Counted from the first letter of the stretch, positions 1 to 5,811 are shown. The stretch: DNA of 5,910 bases from Planctomycetota bacterium (GCA_026692885.1 JAPLNJ010000901.1:1-5910), one strand, 5' to 3'. The notes: a model not told the origin generated them from the sequence alone. Made by a program: numbers and translations.

Positions 1-61
1 TTCTCCCGCCGAGTCGGGCTGGTCGGATAGGGGGATGCGGGTTAGGCAGAGGGCGGGAACA

Positions 62-84
62 CTCCCACCGACTTACGTCGGGAG
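62..84. repeat. Small inverted repeat (hairpin)
   Basis: CCGAC (68-72) and GTCGG (77-81) pair across a 4-nt loop, TTAC. The outer bases CTC (62-64) and GAG (82-84) can extend the stem across a short bulge. There is no T-run, so it is not a typical intrinsic terminator. Its design of a short GC stem around a tiny loop resembles the hairpins at 5518-5537. It may be another intergenic palindromic repeat, or the end of the transcription unit to the left; the sequence does not decide. Confidence 0.4.
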
Positions 85-106
85 CTTCTCGGGGGCAATC
101 ACGGCA

Positions 107-138
107 CTGCTGGCATTTCGCAACGTTATGATCAAGGC
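107..138 (-). repeat. Dispersed repeat, copy A (inverted)
   Basis: The reverse complement of this stretch matches 5852-5883 at 29 of 32 positions. The shared core reads, on the minus strand, TGATC...TTGCGAAATGC followed by an AGCAG-like end. Related copies lie at 5428-5459 and 5732-5749. It sits upstream of the sigma factor gene and points the opposite way to the copy at the right end, so the two flank the three-gene block. It is probably a short dispersed intergenic element. It encodes nothing visible. Confidence 0.75.
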
Positions 139-380
139 CGCGCGCGGTATAGGTTGTTGCGCAATCGTCCGGAATTCGTCCTAATGAATCCAAGGTAGGA
201 ATACGCGCGGAAAGCGGGAAGCCGGAGGCGAACCACGCTATCTAAACACTTTGAGCCGAGTCACATACGAGTATTCAAGCCAGGCGGACCCTGGTGACGA
301 CATGCATGATAAGCGCAGGGGAAACTCCGTTCGGGGCTGTGTTTCTTGTCCGACTTCGCTAGGATTTTTCCAGGGGGCGT

Positions 381-384
381 GAGG
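381..384 (+). promoter_or_regulatory. Ribosome binding site for sigma factor gene
   Basis: GAGG lies 5 nt before the ATG at 390, a short but workable spacing, and supports that start. A second in-frame ATG at 417 is preceded by GGAG (410-413) with only 3 nt between, which is tighter. A product starting there would be nine residues shorter and would still contain both sigma domains. Confidence 0.55.
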
Positions 385-389
385 AACCG

Positions 390-1046
390 ATGACCGATGG
401 CAGCCACTTGGAGATAATGCGTGAGTCCCACGCAGATCCGGACGTCGAAGAATTATTGTCGGCGGCCCGGTTCGGTCAGAAGGACTCGTTGGGGCAGTTG
501 TTGCAGCTGTACCGCAACTACCTGACCGTGTTGGCCGCTGCGCAATTGGACGGTCGGCTGCGGCGCCGCATGAATCCGTCGGATCTGGTGCAGGAGGCGA
601 TGCTGGCCGCAAACCGGGATTTCGAGAAGTTTCGCGGCTGCAGCGAGCGGGAGTTCCTGGCGTGGCTGCGTCAGATTTTGATCAATTGCCTGCACCACGC
701 GATCGAGACCCATCTGCACGCCAAGAGACGCGACATCCGTTGCGAGGTTTCGATGGAACAGGTCTGCACCGCGATGGACCGATCTGCGATCAATTTCGCC
801 CATGTGCTGGCGGATCCCGGCCCCTCGCCGAGTACACCCATGCGGCAACGCGAACGCGCGGTGGCCCTGGCTGATCAGCTCGCCAAATTGCGCCCGGAGT
901 ATCGCGACGTGATTGTGCTACGCAATCTGCAGGGCTTGCCGTTCGAGGAGATCGCGGATCGTATGAATCGCAAGCCCAGTGCGGTACGCATGTTGTGGTT
1001 GCGGGCCATCGATAAATTCAAACACACGTGCGACCCAATCGATTGA
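390..1046 (+). CDS. ECF-type RNA polymerase sigma factor (218 aa)
   Basis: This is a group 4 (ECF) sigma factor that would direct RNA polymerase to a dedicated promoter set. Sigma region 2 covers about residues 25-105, with region 2.2 reading NPSDLVQEA (62-70) and a following FEKFRG...FLAWLRQIL stretch typical of this family. A linker (about 110-155) leads to region 4 (about 158-212), with LRPEYRDVIVLRNLQGLPFEEIADRM and a helix-turn-helix recognition part around KPSAVRMLWLRAI. The length and the AVRMLW signature fit the planctomycete sigma factors encoded beside Ser/Thr kinases. No anti-sigma gene is visible. The kinase gene starts 2 nt after the stop, so kinase control is the likely substitute (inference). 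In region 2.2 an acidic residue common in ECF factors is replaced: N62-P63-S64 stands where many have D-x-E, leaving S64 as a possible phosphorylation site. The start at 390 is chosen for its GAGG; 417 is an alternative. Confidence 0.93.
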   Translation: MTDGSHLEIMRESHADPDVEELLSAARFGQKDSLGQLLQLYRNYLTVLAAAQLDGRLRRRMNPSDLVQEAMLAANRDFEKFRGCSEREFLAWLRQILINCLHHAIETHLHAKRRDIRCEVSMEQVCTAMDRSAINFAHVLADPGPSPSTPMRQRERAVALADQLAKLRPEYRDVIVLRNLQGLPFEEIADRMNRKPSAVRMLWLRAIDKFKHTCDPID

Positions 1047-1048
1047 CC

Positions 1049-3760
1049 ATGCACTCCACCGACTTCTCCAACCTCAGCGCCGAACCGTCCGCTATCCGCG
1101 GACTAACGCCGGAACAGAAAGAGCATCTCACGGAGATTCTCGATCGGTATCTTTCTGCCTTGGAGAACGGTGTTCCGCCGCCGCCCGAAGAGATTCTGGC
1201 CCAGCATCCGGACTTGGCCGGCCCGCTGCGGTTGTACTTGGATCGGCTGGACGCTTTGCACGACGTGGCGGCCGGGTTTGTCGGGCCTGCGTCCCTGGTG
1301 CCAGCGGGAACGGCGCCGCACCAAGACGAGGGAAAACGCTTGGGCGATTATGTGCTGCTGCGCGAGATCGGCCACGGTGGCATGGGCGTCGTCTACGAAG
1401 CGCGGCAGGTCTCCCTGGATCGGCGCGTCGCGCTGAAAGTCCTGCCGTTTGCCGCGGTGCTCGATTCCAAGCAGACGGCGCGTTTCAAGATCGAAGCGCA
1501 AGCGGCGGCCCAACTGCATCATCCAAACATCGTCTCGGTATTCGCCATCGGGGTCGAGCGGGGTGTGCATTACTATGCGATGCAGTATATCGATGGCCAG
1601 CCACTGGATCTGGCGATCCGGCAACTGCGGGAACAGTTGCGACCGGCGCGTCAACGGAAAACCTCGACTGCCGCCCCGACGACTGGCGACTCCACGCCCC
1701 TGCCGTCGGAGAGCACGCAAAAATCGCTGTTGACGCCGCGCTCGACGGACACGATGGAGTACTTCCGGACCGTCGCCGAGTTAGGTGTCCAGGCGGCCCG
1801 CGCCCTGCACTGCGCCCACGAACATGGCGTCGTGCATCGCGACGTGAAACCGTCCAACCTGTTGCTGGACTTCCAAGGTAAACTGTGGATCACCGACTTC
1901 GGGCTGGCGCGGATCCAAACGGATGCCACCTTGACGCGGACCGGCGACGTGGTCGGAACAATGCGTTATATGAGTCCGGAGCAGGCTGCCGGGCAGTCCG
2001 TGCTGGTGGATCACCGGACGGATGTCTACGCCCTGGGCATGACGCTGTACGAACTGCTCACGCTGTGCCCCGCCTTTAGCGACGAGCAGGGTCCCGCCCT
2101 GCTACGCCGCATCGAGCATGACGACCCGCCGCGTCCCAGCCGACTGAATCCTGAGATCCCGGCCGACATCGAGAACGTGGTGCTGAAGGCGATCTCCAAA
2201 TCTCGCGACGACCGCTACGCCACGGCGGATGAACTGGCCGACGATCTGCAGCGTTTCCTGCAGGGGGTCCCGACGGCGGCGAAGCCGCCTGGGGTGTTCG
2301 AACGCGTGAACAAGTGGATGCGACGGCACCGCAAGATGGTGGCTTCGGCGGCAGGCTGCGGCCTCAGCGCGTTGTGCGTGCTGGCCGTGTGCGCGCTACT
2401 GGTGCTGCAAAAGAATGCCGAGCGGCAGGCGGCGTTGGCGGAATCGCAGCGCAATTGGCAGCGTGCGGAAACCAACTTCCGCCAGGCCAAGCAGGTGGTC
2501 GACCAGTTTGGGGCGCGGCTGGCGGAGCGGCTAGCCGGCGTCCCTGCCGCCGAACCGATTCGGCGCGAGTTGCTCGATGAAACGCTGCGTTATTACCAGG
2601 GGTTCATCGAGCAGGCCGCCGATGATCCGGGCTTGCAACAGGACATCGCCATCACATACAGCAAGATCGGCGGTATCACCGAGCGCATTGGTAAGAACGA
2701 CGAATCGCTCCTGGCCTACCAGCAGGCGACGGCTATTTTGGAGCGGCTGAGCAAGCGAGATCCTGAAGACTGCGCGGCCTGTGCGGTGTTGGCGCTGTGC
2801 CGCAGTAATCTGGGCCTGCTGCTGGCACGTACCGGCAAAGTGGACGAAGGGCTGCGGCAGATCGGACAGGCCCTGGCCGTCCAGGAACAACTCGTAGCGG
2901 AATTCCCCGCCGATGCGAGCTATGCGGCCGCCTTCGCACTAACCCAAAACAACCTAGGTTTGCTGAAGAGCCAAGTCGGTGAAGAAACTCAAGCCGAGCA
3001 GTCGTACCTCGCCGCGGTCAAGCTGCAACGACGTCTGCTGCGGGACCGCACCGCCGACGCCAGACTGCGGCGAAATTTGGCGGGCAGCCTGAACAACCTC
3101 AGCATGCTGACCAGCCGGAACAAGATTTCCGCCGCGGTCGAGTACGCCGAAGAGGCCCTCGGTATCCGGCAGCAGCTGGCAGAGTCGAACCCGGACAACG
3201 TGGAAGTCTTGAACGAGTTGGCGCTGGCGTTGAACAACATGGGGGCGCTGCACTCGCGGCAAGATCAGAACCAGCGGGCCGCCGAATCTTATGCGGAGGC
3301 AATCCGCCTGCAAAGTCGACTCGTGGAGCTGGCACCGGCCGCCGTGGCCTACCGTGGAGATCTGGCTGTCAGCTACAATAATCTCGGCTTGCTGCAGAGT
3401 CAGCAGGCACGGTATCCAGAGTCTCTCGATGCCTTTCGACAGGCCCTCTCTCTGCAACAGGAACTCGCGGGCCGCTTCCCCCAGGACCCCGATTTCATCA
3501 GCAGCTTGGCGGGCGTGTACAATAACATCGGGATGGTGCTGAGGAAACAGGGTGAGGATGCCCAGGCGATCGAAGCGTTTCGTCTGGCCGTCCAACACCA
3601 GGAGGAAGCTTGCCGCCGATCGCCCTCGGTGACACGCTATCGGGAGTTTCTCAGTAAGCACCGTGTGAATCTAGAACGTGCCCAACGCGATCTGGGCGGT
3701 GGCGACGAAGCCCCCGTCGATTCGGCTCGAAGAGGTCCCGCGCGACTGTCCGGCCTGTGA
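1049..3760 (+). CDS. Transmembrane Ser/Thr protein kinase with C-terminal TPR-like repeats (903 aa)
   Basis: This is a Hanks-type (PknB-like) kinase that phosphorylates proteins on Ser/Thr. Numbering is from the ATG at 1049. Residues 1-97 form a helical N-terminal extension. The kinase domain covers about 100-405: glycine loop GHGGMGVVY (108-116), ATP lysine K130, HRDVKPSN with catalytic D265, DFG at 283-285, and SPE with E311 in the APE position. All key residues are present, so it should be active. T294, T296, T298 and T304 are candidate activation-loop sites. A Ser/Thr-rich insert (204-235) lies after the hinge. A basic stretch (WMRRHRK) precedes one membrane segment (about 430-454), which predicts kinase inside and C-terminus outside. 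A helical linker leads to seven TPR-like repeats (537-871), all 48 residues long except the fourth, which has 47. The ATG starts 2 nt after the sigma stop and lacks a clear Shine-Dalgarno, which suggests translational coupling. A GTG at 1028 would add seven residues and overlap the sigma gene. The sigma factor is the obvious candidate substrate (inference). Confidence 0.95.
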   Translation: MHSTDFSNLSAEPSAIRGLTPEQKEHLTEILDRYLSALENGVPPPPEEILAQHPDLAGPLRLYLDRLDALHDVAAGFVGPASLVPAGTAPHQDEGKRLGDYVLLREIGHGGMGVVYEARQVSLDRRVALKVLPFAAVLDSKQTARFKIEAQAAAQLHHPNIVSVFAIGVERGVHYYAMQYIDGQPLDLAIRQLREQLRPARQRKTSTAAPTTGDSTPLPSESTQKSLLTPRSTDTMEYFRTVAELGVQAARALHCAHEHGVVHRDVKPSNLLLDFQGKLWITDFGLARIQTDATLTRTGDVVGTMRYMSPEQAAGQSVLVDHRTDVYALGMTLYELLTLCPAFSDEQGPALLRRIEHDDPPRPSRLNPEIPADIENVVLKAISKSRDDRYATADELADDLQRFLQGVPTAAKPPGVFERVNKWMRRHRKMVASAAGCGLSALCVLAVCALLVLQKNAERQAALAESQRNWQRAETNFRQAKQVVDQFGARLAERLAGVPAAEPIRRELLDETLRYYQGFIEQAADDPGLQQDIAITYSKIGGITERIGKNDESLLAYQQATAILERLSKRDPEDCAACAVLALCRSNLGLLLARTGKVDEGLRQIGQALAVQEQLVAEFPADASYAAAFALTQNNLGLLKSQVGEETQAEQSYLAAVKLQRRLLRDRTADARLRRNLAGSLNNLSMLTSRNKISAAVEYAEEALGIRQQLAESNPDNVEVLNELALALNNMGALHSRQDQNQRAAESYAEAIRLQSRLVELAPAAVAYRGDLAVSYNNLGLLQSQQARYPESLDAFRQALSLQQELAGRFPQDPDFISSLAGVYNNIGMVLRKQGEDAQAIEAFRLAVQHQEEACRRSPSVTRYREFLSKHRVNLERAQRDLGGGDEAPVDSARRGPARLSGL

Positions 3761-3764
3761 GGAG
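3759..3764 (+). promoter_or_regulatory. Ribosome binding site deciding the third gene's start
   Basis: GAGGAG overlaps the kinase stop codon and lies 10 nt before the ATG at 3775. It therefore supports 3775 over the in-frame GTG at 3757, which would have this motif inside its own coding sequence and no good motif ahead of it. Confidence 0.65.
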
Positions 3765-3774
3765 TTCGCCCATC

Positions 3775-5418
3775 ATGCAATCCAAATTCAATGCCCTTAG
3801 AGCACGCATACGACACGCCGACCAGCCGCGGCGGCTGGCGGTGGAATTGCTGGAAACCCGACAGCTCTTGTCGCTGTCGCCTGCGCTGCCAGGGGCGCTG
3901 TTCGAGCACGCGGAACGAATCGCGTTGGCCGCGGATGAGTCGCTCCACGATCTGCTGAATCTCGCGTTTGTCAGCGACGATTTAGTGGCCAGCATAGCTC
4001 GTCCGTTTCCGGTGGACGAGGTTGGCGAGAAGCCGCACTCCGAGTTCTTCCCGATCCAGCCAATGGTGATCGTTTCGGTCCTGCCCCGCGGCCCAGACGC
4101 TCCTGCCTGGGAGGTGGAATCATGGGCCGGACGCGATTTGCTGCTCGCGCGCGTGCCGGGGCCCGAAGGGGAAGCCCAGGAACGTCTACCTCCGGCGTCT
4201 GATGCTTCCCTCGATTTTGCGATGCTGTTGTTCCCCGGCAGATCCCCGGTGATCGAGGTTTCACACCTCACGGGCGGGCTGAAGCCCATTCTCCCGCCCC
4301 CGCCAAGAGCGGCCATGTTGGACGCCTCGCCTTTTTCCGCGCGGATGGGAAGCGACGCTGACGATGCTCCGGCGGCTACCGGAATGCCCAAGCTACAGAA
4401 TCCTACGAGCGATCGAAGCGGCGTGTCTCCCAACACAATCCTCACGTCTCTCCCCGCGAGTAGCACGGGCGGTCGTGAGGTGGGGAGCATCGTCGTTGAC
4501 TCCCTCGGCACGGCTGGGCTGTCCTCGCTGAGCCAAATCGCGGCCCAATTCGATGCCCAGGACGTGACGAGGACGAATGGCCTTGGCTGGCAGGTGCCGA
4601 ACGTCGAAAGACCGCTGCTGCCGAACGCTGACACAGTGCGGACCGAGCCGTACGGCAATCGCATCAGTCCTCGTACCGAGGATGGCTACATTGACCTGCA
4701 GACGATCAAATCGCGGGAAACCGCAGCGGTTCTGGTGACGGGCGACGTCCCGTCCCGGTCAACGGCGTGGGAACGCCAAGCGGACGAGCAACACGCGCTG
4801 TCGGCCTTGGACGCGGACCTGTCATGGCGACTTCTGACGCTCTATCGGCAGGACTCTGATGCCGATCAGGATGGGGACCATTTCGACGCCGAGTCGCCGT
4901 CGGATGGGTTGGCCAGTTCGGACCTAGCCCTTTCCGTCGAAGTGATGCGGGTCCTGCGGTTAGAACTCCCGGATGATACCGAGGACGGCGGCATGGTGGT
5001 GATTGCGGCCCCAGGGATGTCCTCGTTCCTCGCGGCGAATCCAACCGACGGACCAATGGCTGTCGGCAACAGCCAGGCAGAATCCTCAAACGCGGCTGGC
5101 AACGGCGTGGAAATGGACGTGGTCTGCGGACGAAGCCAGGCATTTGAGGTGTCTGGTGCAAACGCAGTGAGTGCTCCGCCCGCCGCCACCCGCCGAGTAG
5201 CAAACGATTCGGCCGCCCCTCCAGAGGCCGACCGGGTTCACTCGTCCCCGCCGTCGTCCGCGTCCGCCGCCGTCGACGACCCGCAAGCCGCGGGTCCGCA
5301 TCGGGCCGTCGTCCTACCTTTGCTGTTGGCGCTGCTCCCCCAGTTTCTCACGGGACGTCGGCGGCGAAATGCGGCCTCGACACCGGAGCTGGAAGTGGGT
5401 GCAGGAACGGGTTCGTAG
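3775..5418 (+). CDS. Envelope-associated protein with LEPR-XLL-like motif, unknown function (547 aa)
   Basis: I recognise no enzymatic domain. A basic N-terminus is followed by VELLETRQLLS (residues 23-33), which matches the planctomycete LEPR-XLL pattern LExRxLLS with T in place of the usual P; that motif marks many exported or surface proteins in this phylum. The middle is Pro/Ala/Ser/Asp-rich and probably partly disordered. Residues 362-373 (DADQDGDHFDAE) have the D-x-D-x-DG...E spacing of an EF-hand calcium loop, although position 8 is His rather than a hydrophobic residue. Near the end a hydrophobic stretch (about 511-525) is followed by RRRR (528-531) and a 16-residue tail, which suggests a C-terminal membrane anchor or sorting signal. 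No PEP or LPXTG motif is seen before it. The start is set by GAGGAG at 3759-3764. It follows the kinase by 14 nt, so co-expression is likely. The stop codon lies in a 17-bp repeat that recurs at 5755. Long minus-strand frames across it look like GC-rich shadows. Confidence 0.8.
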   Translation: MQSKFNALRARIRHADQPRRLAVELLETRQLLSLSPALPGALFEHAERIALAADESLHDLLNLAFVSDDLVASIARPFPVDEVGEKPHSEFFPIQPMVIVSVLPRGPDAPAWEVESWAGRDLLLARVPGPEGEAQERLPPASDASLDFAMLLFPGRSPVIEVSHLTGGLKPILPPPPRAAMLDASPFSARMGSDADDAPAATGMPKLQNPTSDRSGVSPNTILTSLPASSTGGREVGSIVVDSLGTAGLSSLSQIAAQFDAQDVTRTNGLGWQVPNVERPLLPNADTVRTEPYGNRISPRTEDGYIDLQTIKSRETAAVLVTGDVPSRSTAWERQADEQHALSALDADLSWRLLTLYRQDSDADQDGDHFDAESPSDGLASSDLALSVEVMRVLRLELPDDTEDGGMVVIAAPGMSSFLAANPTDGPMAVGNSQAESSNAAGNGVEMDVVCGRSQAFEVSGANAVSAPPAATRRVANDSAAPPEADRVHSSPPSSASAAVDDPQAAGPHRAVVLPLLLALLPQFLTGRRRRNAASTPELEVGAGTGS

Positions 5419-5430
5419 CGGAAGTCGTGA
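5414..5430 (+). repeat. 17-bp direct repeat, copy 1, containing a stop codon
   Basis: CGTAGCGGAAGTCGTGA occurs here and again, identically and in the same orientation, at 5755-5771. In this copy the TAG at 5416-5418 is the stop codon of the preceding gene, so the repeat overlaps the end of the coding sequence. Its last three bases overlap the start of the adjacent dispersed repeat. Confidence 0.8.
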
Positions 5431-5459
5431 TCGGAACGTTGCGCAAAACGCTAGCAGGG
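5428..5459 (+). repeat. Dispersed repeat, copy B
   Basis: This stretch starts TGATCGGAACGTTGCGCA and ends GCTAGCAGGG. It matches 5856-5885 at 27 of 30 positions once a 2-nt insertion is allowed. Its first 18 bases match the reverse complement of 5732-5749 at 16 of 18, so copies B and C form imperfect inverted ends around the nested palindrome. Confidence 0.7.
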
Positions 5460-5490
5460 GATCATCGTGAGCGAGAAGCGACGGAGAATT

Positions 5491-5504
5491 AGTCGCGGAG
5501 CGAC
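5491..5504 (+). repeat. Short hairpin module GTCGC-GGA-GCGAC
   Basis: A 5-bp stem encloses a 3-nt loop. With its two leading T bases (from 5489) it matches 5559-5574 at 15 of 16 positions, so it is a direct copy of the start of the inner arm of the nested palindrome. Confidence 0.65.
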
Positions 5505-5512
5505 CTCCTGAA

Positions 5513-5537
5513 CGTAGCCGTGGGTTTCAACCCACGG
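5513..5537 (+). repeat. Outer arm, left, of nested palindrome
   Basis: These 25 bases are the exact reverse complement of 5651-5675. The arm is also almost palindromic itself: CCGTGGGTT (5518-5526) pairs with AACCCACGG (5529-5537) around two bases, or as a 7-bp stem with a 6-nt loop. CTCCTG (5505-5510) and CAGGAG (5538-5543) can extend the local hairpin past a 7-nt bulge. Confidence 0.85.
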
Positions 5538-5560
5538 CAGGAGTTCATCCGAGATGCTTT

Positions 5561-5626
5561 AGTCGCGTAGCGACGGCTGAACTGCCGAGGACGCGAGGGC
5601 CTATCTTCAGCCGTCGCTACGCGACT
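5561..5626. repeat. Inner perfect 21-bp inverted repeat with 24-nt loop
   Basis: Arm 5561-5581 begins AGTCGCGTAGCGACGGC and arm 5606-5626 is its exact reverse complement. The loop 5582-5605 is GC-rich and has no evident pairing of its own. The outer 13 bases of each arm form a small GTCGC-GTA-GCGAC hairpin unit. No T-tract follows. Confidence 0.85.
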
Positions 5627-5650
5627 TGTTCGGATTCTTGCGTTTGACCT

Positions 5651-5675
5651 CCGTGGGTTGAAACCCACGGCTACG
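5651..5675 (-). repeat. Outer arm, right, of nested palindrome
   Basis: This is the exact reverse complement of 5513-5537 and itself contains a local hairpin, CCGTGGGTT with AACCCACGG (5651-5670). It ends in CTACG, after which similarity to the left arm stops. Confidence 0.85.
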
Positions 5676-5682
5676 ATCGGCA

Positions 5683-5695
5683 GCCGCTACGCGGC
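5683..5695 (-). repeat. Short hairpin module GCCGC-TAC-GCGGC
   Basis: A 5-bp stem encloses a 3-nt loop. On the minus strand it reads GCCGC-GTA-GCGGC, the same unit as GTCGC-GTA-GCGAC in the inner arm but with one base pair changed on both sides (T-A to C-G). It mirrors the module at 5491-5504 on the other flank. Confidence 0.6.
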
Positions 5696-5731
5696 AAATA
5701 CCAGAAATCAGGAAGTTGTCACTGACAGCAG

Positions 5732-5749
5732 TGCGCAACCTTACGATCA
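5732..5749 (-). repeat. Dispersed repeat, copy C (partial, inverted)
   Basis: TGCGCAACCTTACGATCA is the reverse complement of the first 18 bases of copy B at 5428-5445, with two mismatches. The GCTAGCAGG end found in copies B and D is missing or too diverged to see, so this copy is probably truncated. Confidence 0.6.
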
Positions 5750-5754
5750 CGGCC

Positions 5755-5771
5755 CGTAGCGGAAGTCGTGA
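5755..5771 (+). repeat. 17-bp direct repeat, copy 2
   Basis: Identical to 5414-5430 and in the same orientation, 341 bp downstream. The bases that follow differ (GACGCC here, TCGGAA there). There is only a faint further resemblance around TTTGCAATCTAGC (5783-5795) to the TTGCGCA...CTAGC of copy B. Confidence 0.8.
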
Positions 5772-5811
5772 GACGCCCAATGTTTGCAATCTAGCGGCCC
5801 GTTGATGTGCG

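Larger units (their letters stand above)
1..389. other. Non-coding upstream region with repeat fragments
   Basis: No reading frame here looks like a real protein; the only longer frame, on the minus strand and running into the sigma gene, has no recognisable content. The region holds a hairpin-forming inverted repeat (62-84), a copy of a dispersed repeat (107-138), a perfect 10-bp palindrome CCGCGCGCGG (138-147) and an 8-bp palindrome TTGCGCAA (157-164). A promoter for the downstream genes should lie in its right part, but I could not find a convincing -35/-10 pair. TTGAGC at 251-256 has no good -10 partner at normal spacing. Confidence 0.6.
5489..5697. repeat. Large nested palindrome (possible MITE-like or RNA-structure element)
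   Basis: Three levels of inverted symmetry share one centre near 5593. The outer arms 5513-5537 and 5651-5675 are a perfect 25-bp inverted repeat. A 6-bp match, ATCCGA (5547-5552) with TCGGAT (5630-5635), lies inside. The inner arms 5561-5581 and 5606-5626 are a perfect 21-bp inverted repeat around a 24-nt loop. Short hairpin modules flank both sides (5491-5504 and 5683-5695). The spacers between outer and inner arms are 23 and 24 nt. The transcript could fold into one long interrupted stem. No protein is encoded, so this could be a non-autonomous mobile element, an mRNA 3' structure or a DNA cruciform. Confidence 0.8.

Noticed and set aside
251..279. Sigma-70-type promoter with TTGAGC as -35
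   Set aside because: No acceptable -10 hexamer lies 16-18 nt downstream.
1028..1048. GTG at 1028 as kinase start
   Set aside because: It would overlap the sigma gene by 19 nt and has no ribosome site; the ATG at 1049, 2 nt after the sigma stop, is simpler, though the GTG cannot be excluded.
979..1881. Plus-strand 300-codon frame overlapping the sigma and kinase genes
   Set aside because: It is a shifted frame across the sigma end and the conserved kinase motifs, Arg/Gly/Ala-rich and without domains.
2954..3661. Minus-strand open frame (235 codons) opposite the TPR region
   Set aside because: It mirrors the repeated coding sequence of the kinase; its residues follow from the reverse complement of TPR codons and show no family features.
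3757..3774. GTG at 3757 as start of the third gene
   Set aside because: The only good ribosome site (GAGGAG, 3759-3764) lies downstream of it and is correctly spaced for the ATG at 3775.
3651..4664. Long minus-strand open frame (337 codons) antisense to the kinase end and third gene
   Set aside because: It is Ser/Gly/Pro/Arg-rich without any recognisable domain, spans the junction of two well-supported genes, and is typical of antisense shadows in GC-rich coding DNA.
5561..5640. Intrinsic transcription terminator
   Set aside because: The stem is strong but no T-tract follows either this or the outer hairpins; a termination role remains possible but is not shown.
5489..5697. CRISPR array
   Set aside because: The repeats are inverted and concentric, not a series of direct repeats with uniform unique spacers, and no cas gene is present.
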